Part shown: in pieces, positions 23,380-25,788 of the stretch | How positions within the stretch are numbered: position 1 is the stretch's first letter | Layout of the letters: every line of letters starts with the position of its first letter | DNA from: JAWXCH01 sp034440595 | GTDB lineage: Bacteria; Planctomycetota; Planctomycetia; Pirellulales; JALHPA01 | Length of the DNA stretch: 25,788 nt | Direction of reading: 5' to 3' | NCBI GenBank assembly: GCA_034440595.1 | Contig: JAWXCH010000024.1 | Span: 1-25,788 of the forward strand | The notes under the pieces: generated by a model | Told to the model about the DNA's origin: nothing | The model's input: only the letters and a program-made list of their open reading frames with translations | The model's database searches: none | Program-made: the position numbers and the translations under genes

Positions 23380-23820
23380 GTGAAATTCCCTGCTATGCTT
23401 TCATTCCACACCACCATTCACGCCCGCGCGGCAAATATCGCAGCCGGGCCGTCGCTAGATTGCCACGGGGTTTCGGTCGCTCCCCTGGCAGTTCCGGCCG
23501 AGGCGCTGGCACACCCGTTTCCAGTCAGTTTTGAAGAGGCCTACGCTGTGCTAGAGGCCCTGGAGCGGATGTTTATCGAGCCAGACGGTGCGCTGGTCTG
23601 GGTCAGTAGTGCCACGGAAGCCCGCTGGCAGCTCGATGGCGTGTTGTACGATCGCAATGGCAAGCTACTGATCGTCGATCTGAAGGGAACCTGCACGCCG
23701 ACAGCGCTTGATCAACTGCTACGTTGCCTTGGCTGGCCCGCGACCGAATTGATGTTTCAAATCACGCAGCAGGCGATCATTGTCAGCGAGGCCGACTTCC
23801 GCCGAATGAGTACGGCTTGA
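23380..23820 (+). CDS. Hypothetical protein, unrecognised
   Basis: 146 residues from a GTG at 23380, which has AGAAGG only 3-4 nt upstream; an ATG at 23395 would give 141 residues. I do not recognise a family. The sequence is a soluble mixed alpha/beta protein with no signal peptide or membrane segment. Distinct parts are FEEAYAVLEALERMFIEPDG, a strand pair LVWVSSATEARWQLDGVLYD, LLIVDLKGTCTPTALDQLLR and a C-terminal ITQQAIIVSEADFRRM. The composition and alternating hydrophobic strands look like a real coding region. It lies alone between the divergent epimerase promoter region and the convergent ThuA locus, with 21 bp to the latter. Confidence 0.65.
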   Translation: MKFPAMLSFHTTIHARAANIAAGPSLDCHGVSVAPLAVPAEALAHPFPVSFEEAYAVLEALERMFIEPDGALVWVSSATEARWQLDGVLYDRNGKLLIVDLKGTCTPTALDQLLRCLGWPATELMFQITQQAIIVSEADFRRMSTA

Positions 23821-23841
23821 ATCGACTCGCGCACAAATCCA

Positions 23842-24719
23842 TCAGCGCGTGCTGACCTTGTTTGCCGTTGGAAAGTCCTTTGGCAGTTCCCTCTGCGTCA
23901 CCTTGCCGGTGGCAGCCCATTCGGCTCCGCGTTGCAATGTGACTTCAAACCCGACACACTTCATCGCATCGGCGCTGTGTCCCATCGGCGTGTGAAAAAC
24001 GCGACCCTGACCGTAGTCGACGGTAAAGATCATCGGTTCGTGGCGACCGCTGCCACCGAATTTTGGATCGGCATACGAAGTGGCCAGGATTTTCATGTTC
24101 TCGCCCGGCCCGCGTAGCTTGTCGTAAAGTTCGTCCTTCTCATGCAACCAGCTTCCTGGCATGCCGGCGGTAACCGGATGGGCATCGTCGCGAATCACCA
24201 CCTGAAACGGATGTTGCGCACCGTGGTGGCCACCACTCCCTGGGGAATCGTCGCGAACCACTTTGTCATCCTGCAAATAAATATACGGGCCATGCTTTTC
24301 ATTACGACCACCCCAGCCGCCGAGGCCAATCATGCGGTTGTACTCTTTCCAATCGCCGAACGAATTATTGGCCGCATGGACGATGACTAGACCACCGCCG
24401 GACTTAACATATTTCAAAAGGTCTTCTTGCGATTCGGCAGACCACGAATCGCCGTTGTAGTTGCTGATCACGACATCATATTCGCTGAATTTGGGACGAA
24501 AGTTTTTCATCTCGGCCTTATTATCGGCGAGGTCGCAACGTCGACCGTAAGCAGCTCGCTATCTTCCAGTTGTTTCTTCATCACCGGCGTGGTGGCCTTC
24601 CAGTCATGGTTATTCTGACCGTCGACGATCAACGCCTTGAGCTTTTCGGCGGCGTTAACTGAACCGACGCAGATCATCGAAACCATTACCGCCAGGCACA
24701 ATATCAAACGATTCATCAT
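23842..24719 (-). pseudogene. ThuA-domain secreted protein gene, apparently split by a one-base frameshift
   Basis: Two frames together make one ThuA-like (trehalose-utilisation, glutamine-amidotransferase-like fold) protein of about 290 residues. The first part (24507-24719) has a signal peptide (MNRLILCLAVMVSMICVGSVNA) and KLKALIVDGQNNHDWKATTP, then leaves frame after VDVATSP and stops. The second (23842-24510) resumes with KNFRPKFSEYDVVISNYNGD, GGGLVIVHAANNSFGDW, GGHHGAQHPFQV and FHTPMGHSAD. The joint lies near 24519-24526; one extra base would fuse the frames into SPDNKAEMKNFRP. The overlap TGA/ATG (ATGA) at 24507-24510 could in principle allow coupled translation. The gene is probably inactivated, or the base is a sequence error. 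Secreted ThuA proteins are common in Planctomycetes. The GTG at 24758 is an unlikely start; the ATG at 24719 or 24716, behind GGAG, fits the signal peptide. Confidence 0.8.
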
Positions 24720-24820
24720 CAGGCTCCGCGTATGTAACAGGTAGGTTTGTCGACGCACAGAAAGCAGCGTCGGGCTGGAACTTCATCCCCTGCACCAGTT
24801 TAAGCCGGAAGGGATCGAAA

Positions 24821-24848
24821 GAAAAGCAAAAAGTACGCCAACGCGGCG
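24821..24848 (-). terminator. Weak terminator-like hairpin after the SDR gene
   Basis: Read on the minus strand, CGCC-gcgtt-GGCG is followed by TACTTTTTGCTTTTC, a short stem with an interrupted T-rich tail, about 20 nt after the dehydrogenase stop codon. The stem is only 4 bp, so it is a weak prediction. Confidence 0.3.
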
Positions 24849-24867
24849 ACATTTGCTCGACAGGTCG

Positions 24868-25635
24868 CTATTTCGCACCCATCCGCAGCGCCCCATCCAG
24901 GCGGATGACGCTGCCATTTAACATCGGGTTCTCGACAATTTGGCACGCCAGACTAGCAAATTCCGACGGTTTTCCCAATCGTGGTGGAAATGGCACCTGA
25001 GCACTCAACCCCTGCCGTTGTTCGTCACTGACGCCCGCCATCATGGCCGTATCGAAGACGCCAGGGGCGATCGCCACAATGCGAATTCCTAGCTTGGCTA
25101 GTTCGCGTGCCACCGGCAGTGTCATAGCCGCAACGGCACCTTTACTGGCGGAGTATGAGGCCTGACCGATCTGTCCATCGTATGCCGAGACGGACGAGGT
25201 GTTGATAACCACCCCTCGCTCTCCTTCTTCGTTTGGCGTATTGCCTGCCATGGCAGAAGCCGATAACCGCATGGCGTTGAACGTGCCGATCAAGTTGATT
25301 TCAATCACACGTCGGAACTGGTCTAGATCATATGGCCCTTCGCGACCAACCACCCGTGCGGCGTGCAGCACTCCAGCACAATTGATCAGGCCATGCAGGC
25401 TGCCGAACGCTTGCACTGCCAGTTCAATTGCATGTTGTATGTCAGCCGTTTGCGTGATGTCCGTTTTGACAAACCGGACCGACGGACACGATTCGCTGGC
25501 CAATGCCGTTCCAGTGACCTCGTTGAGATCCGCGATGATCACGTTGGCTCCATCCGCCGCAAATCGCCGCACACAACCAGCACCCAGGCCAGAGGCTCCA
25601 CCAGTGATTAGAAATGTATGTCCGGCAATTTGCAT
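24868..25635 (-). CDS. Short-chain dehydrogenase, 3-hydroxyacyl-CoA dehydrogenase type 2 (HSD10)-like
   Basis: 255 residues, the classical SDR length. The Rossmann motif TGGASGLG (11-18) and Asp36 at the end of strand two (VIIADLN) predict NAD(H) preference. NCAG is at 85-88. The catalytic set is Ser148 in NTSSVSAYDGQ, Tyr161 and Lys165 in YSASK, and Asn114. The stretch GQIGQASYSASKGAVAAMTL and IRIVAIAPGVFDTAMM resemble human HSD17B10 and bacterial homologs, which oxidise short-chain 3-hydroxyacyl-CoAs. That substrate is a family-level guess. The start codon has GGGAAG 6 nt upstream and lies 21 bp after the glnA stop on the same strand, so it is probably the second gene of a glnA transcript. 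Confidence 0.9.
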   Translation of the reverse strand: MQIAGHTFLITGGASGLGAGCVRRFAADGANVIIADLNEVTGTALASESCPSVRFVKTDITQTADIQHAIELAVQAFGSLHGLINCAGVLHAARVVGREGPYDLDQFRRVIEINLIGTFNAMRLSASAMAGNTPNEEGERGVVINTSSVSAYDGQIGQASYSASKGAVAAMTLPVARELAKLGIRIVAIAPGVFDTAMMAGVSDEQRQGLSAQVPFPPRLGKPSEFASLACQIVENPMLNGSVIRLDGALRMGAK

Positions 25636-25656
25636 TCGCTGCTTCCCGCAAGAAAT

Positions 25657-25788
25657 CTAAATATCGTAGTACATGCAGAACTCGTACGGGTGCGGTCGCA
25701 GCCGCAATGCGTCGACTTCCTTTTCACGTTTATAGCGAATCCAGGTATGAATCACATCCGCGGTAAAGACTTCGCCGCGCAGTAGAAA
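25657..25788 (-). CDS. glnA: Glutamine synthetase, C-terminal end only
   Basis: 43 codons and a TAG stop are within the window; the gene continues past its right edge. The translated end reads FLLRGEVFTADVIHTW, then KREKEVDALRLRPHPYEF and CMYYDI. A terminal RPHPxEFxxYY segment after an EV(D/N)xxRLRPHP stretch is characteristic of the C-terminus of type I glutamine synthetase (GlnA). It makes glutamine from glutamate and ammonia. Because only the end is visible, the subtype and the adenylylation site cannot be checked. The dehydrogenase gene follows 21 bp downstream. Confidence 0.85.
   Translation of the reverse strand, partial: FLLRGEVFTADVIHTWIRYKREKEVDALRLRPHPYEFCMYYDI

Noticed and set aside
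24507..24530. Programmed -1 ribosomal frameshift in the ThuA gene
   Set aside because: No slippery heptamer (X XXY YYZ) or obvious downstream structure is visible at the junction, so mutation or sequence error is more likely.

Overview
This 25.8-kb window looks like a chromosomal segment of a planctomycete, probably Pirellulales-like. This is inferred from gene content, not from a marker gene. The protein families point that way: a secreted DUF1573 protein, a DUF11 surface lipoprotein, a secreted ThuA-type protein, a secreted aldose epimerase, a stand-alone LigD-type phosphoesterase domain and a single-chain (AceE-type) pyruvate dehydrogenase. So do the many short palindromic repeats between genes. 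Shine-Dalgarno sequences are often weak or absent, while several promoters show clear -35/-10 boxes spaced exactly 17 bp. No tRNA, rRNA, CRISPR array, prophage or classical insertion sequence was seen.

Layout: 1-835 is the 3' part of a Kelch-repeat protein. 874-4116 is a ferrous-iron uptake operon (two tandem feoA genes, feoB, and a small Cys-rich FeoB-associated membrane protein) behind a good promoter with a Fur-box-like palindrome just downstream. 4126-8298 carries, on the minus strand, a DUF1573 protein and a secreted penicillin-acylase-family hydrolase. 8902-9672 is an unknown membrane-anchored protein. 9659-12294 (minus) holds a stand-alone LigD phosphoesterase-like domain and a large DUF11 lipoprotein. 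12325-12772 is an island of several palindromic repeat families. 12829-13969 (minus) encodes an RraA/HMG-aldolase-like protein and a small GIY-YIG nuclease, the latter enclosed by inverted copies of a hairpin repeat.

14147-20127 (plus) is a central-carbon cluster: aceE (pyruvate dehydrogenase E1, with an unusual acidic N-terminal extension), aceF (E2), then a LarA-like (DUF2088) protein that probably uses a nickel-pincer cofactor. No E3 gene is present in the window. 20405-21901 is a cytochrome P450 lacking the usual I-helix acidic residue. It converges on a secreted galactose-mutarotase-like epimerase (21923-23116, minus) with its own strong promoter. 23380-23820 is an unrecognised 146-residue protein. 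23842-24719 (minus) is a ThuA-domain gene broken by an apparent one-base frameshift. 24868-25635 is an HSD10-like short-chain dehydrogenase, and 25657-25788 is the 3' end of glnA; these last two lie 21 bp apart on the same strand and are probably cotranscribed.

The most unusual structure is the GIY-YIG gene bracketed by inverted 8-bp-stem hairpin repeats, which could be a very small mobile unit. Next come the REPIN-like element inside the feo operon and the repeat island at 12.3-12.7 kb. All identifications come from reading motifs; no database search was possible.
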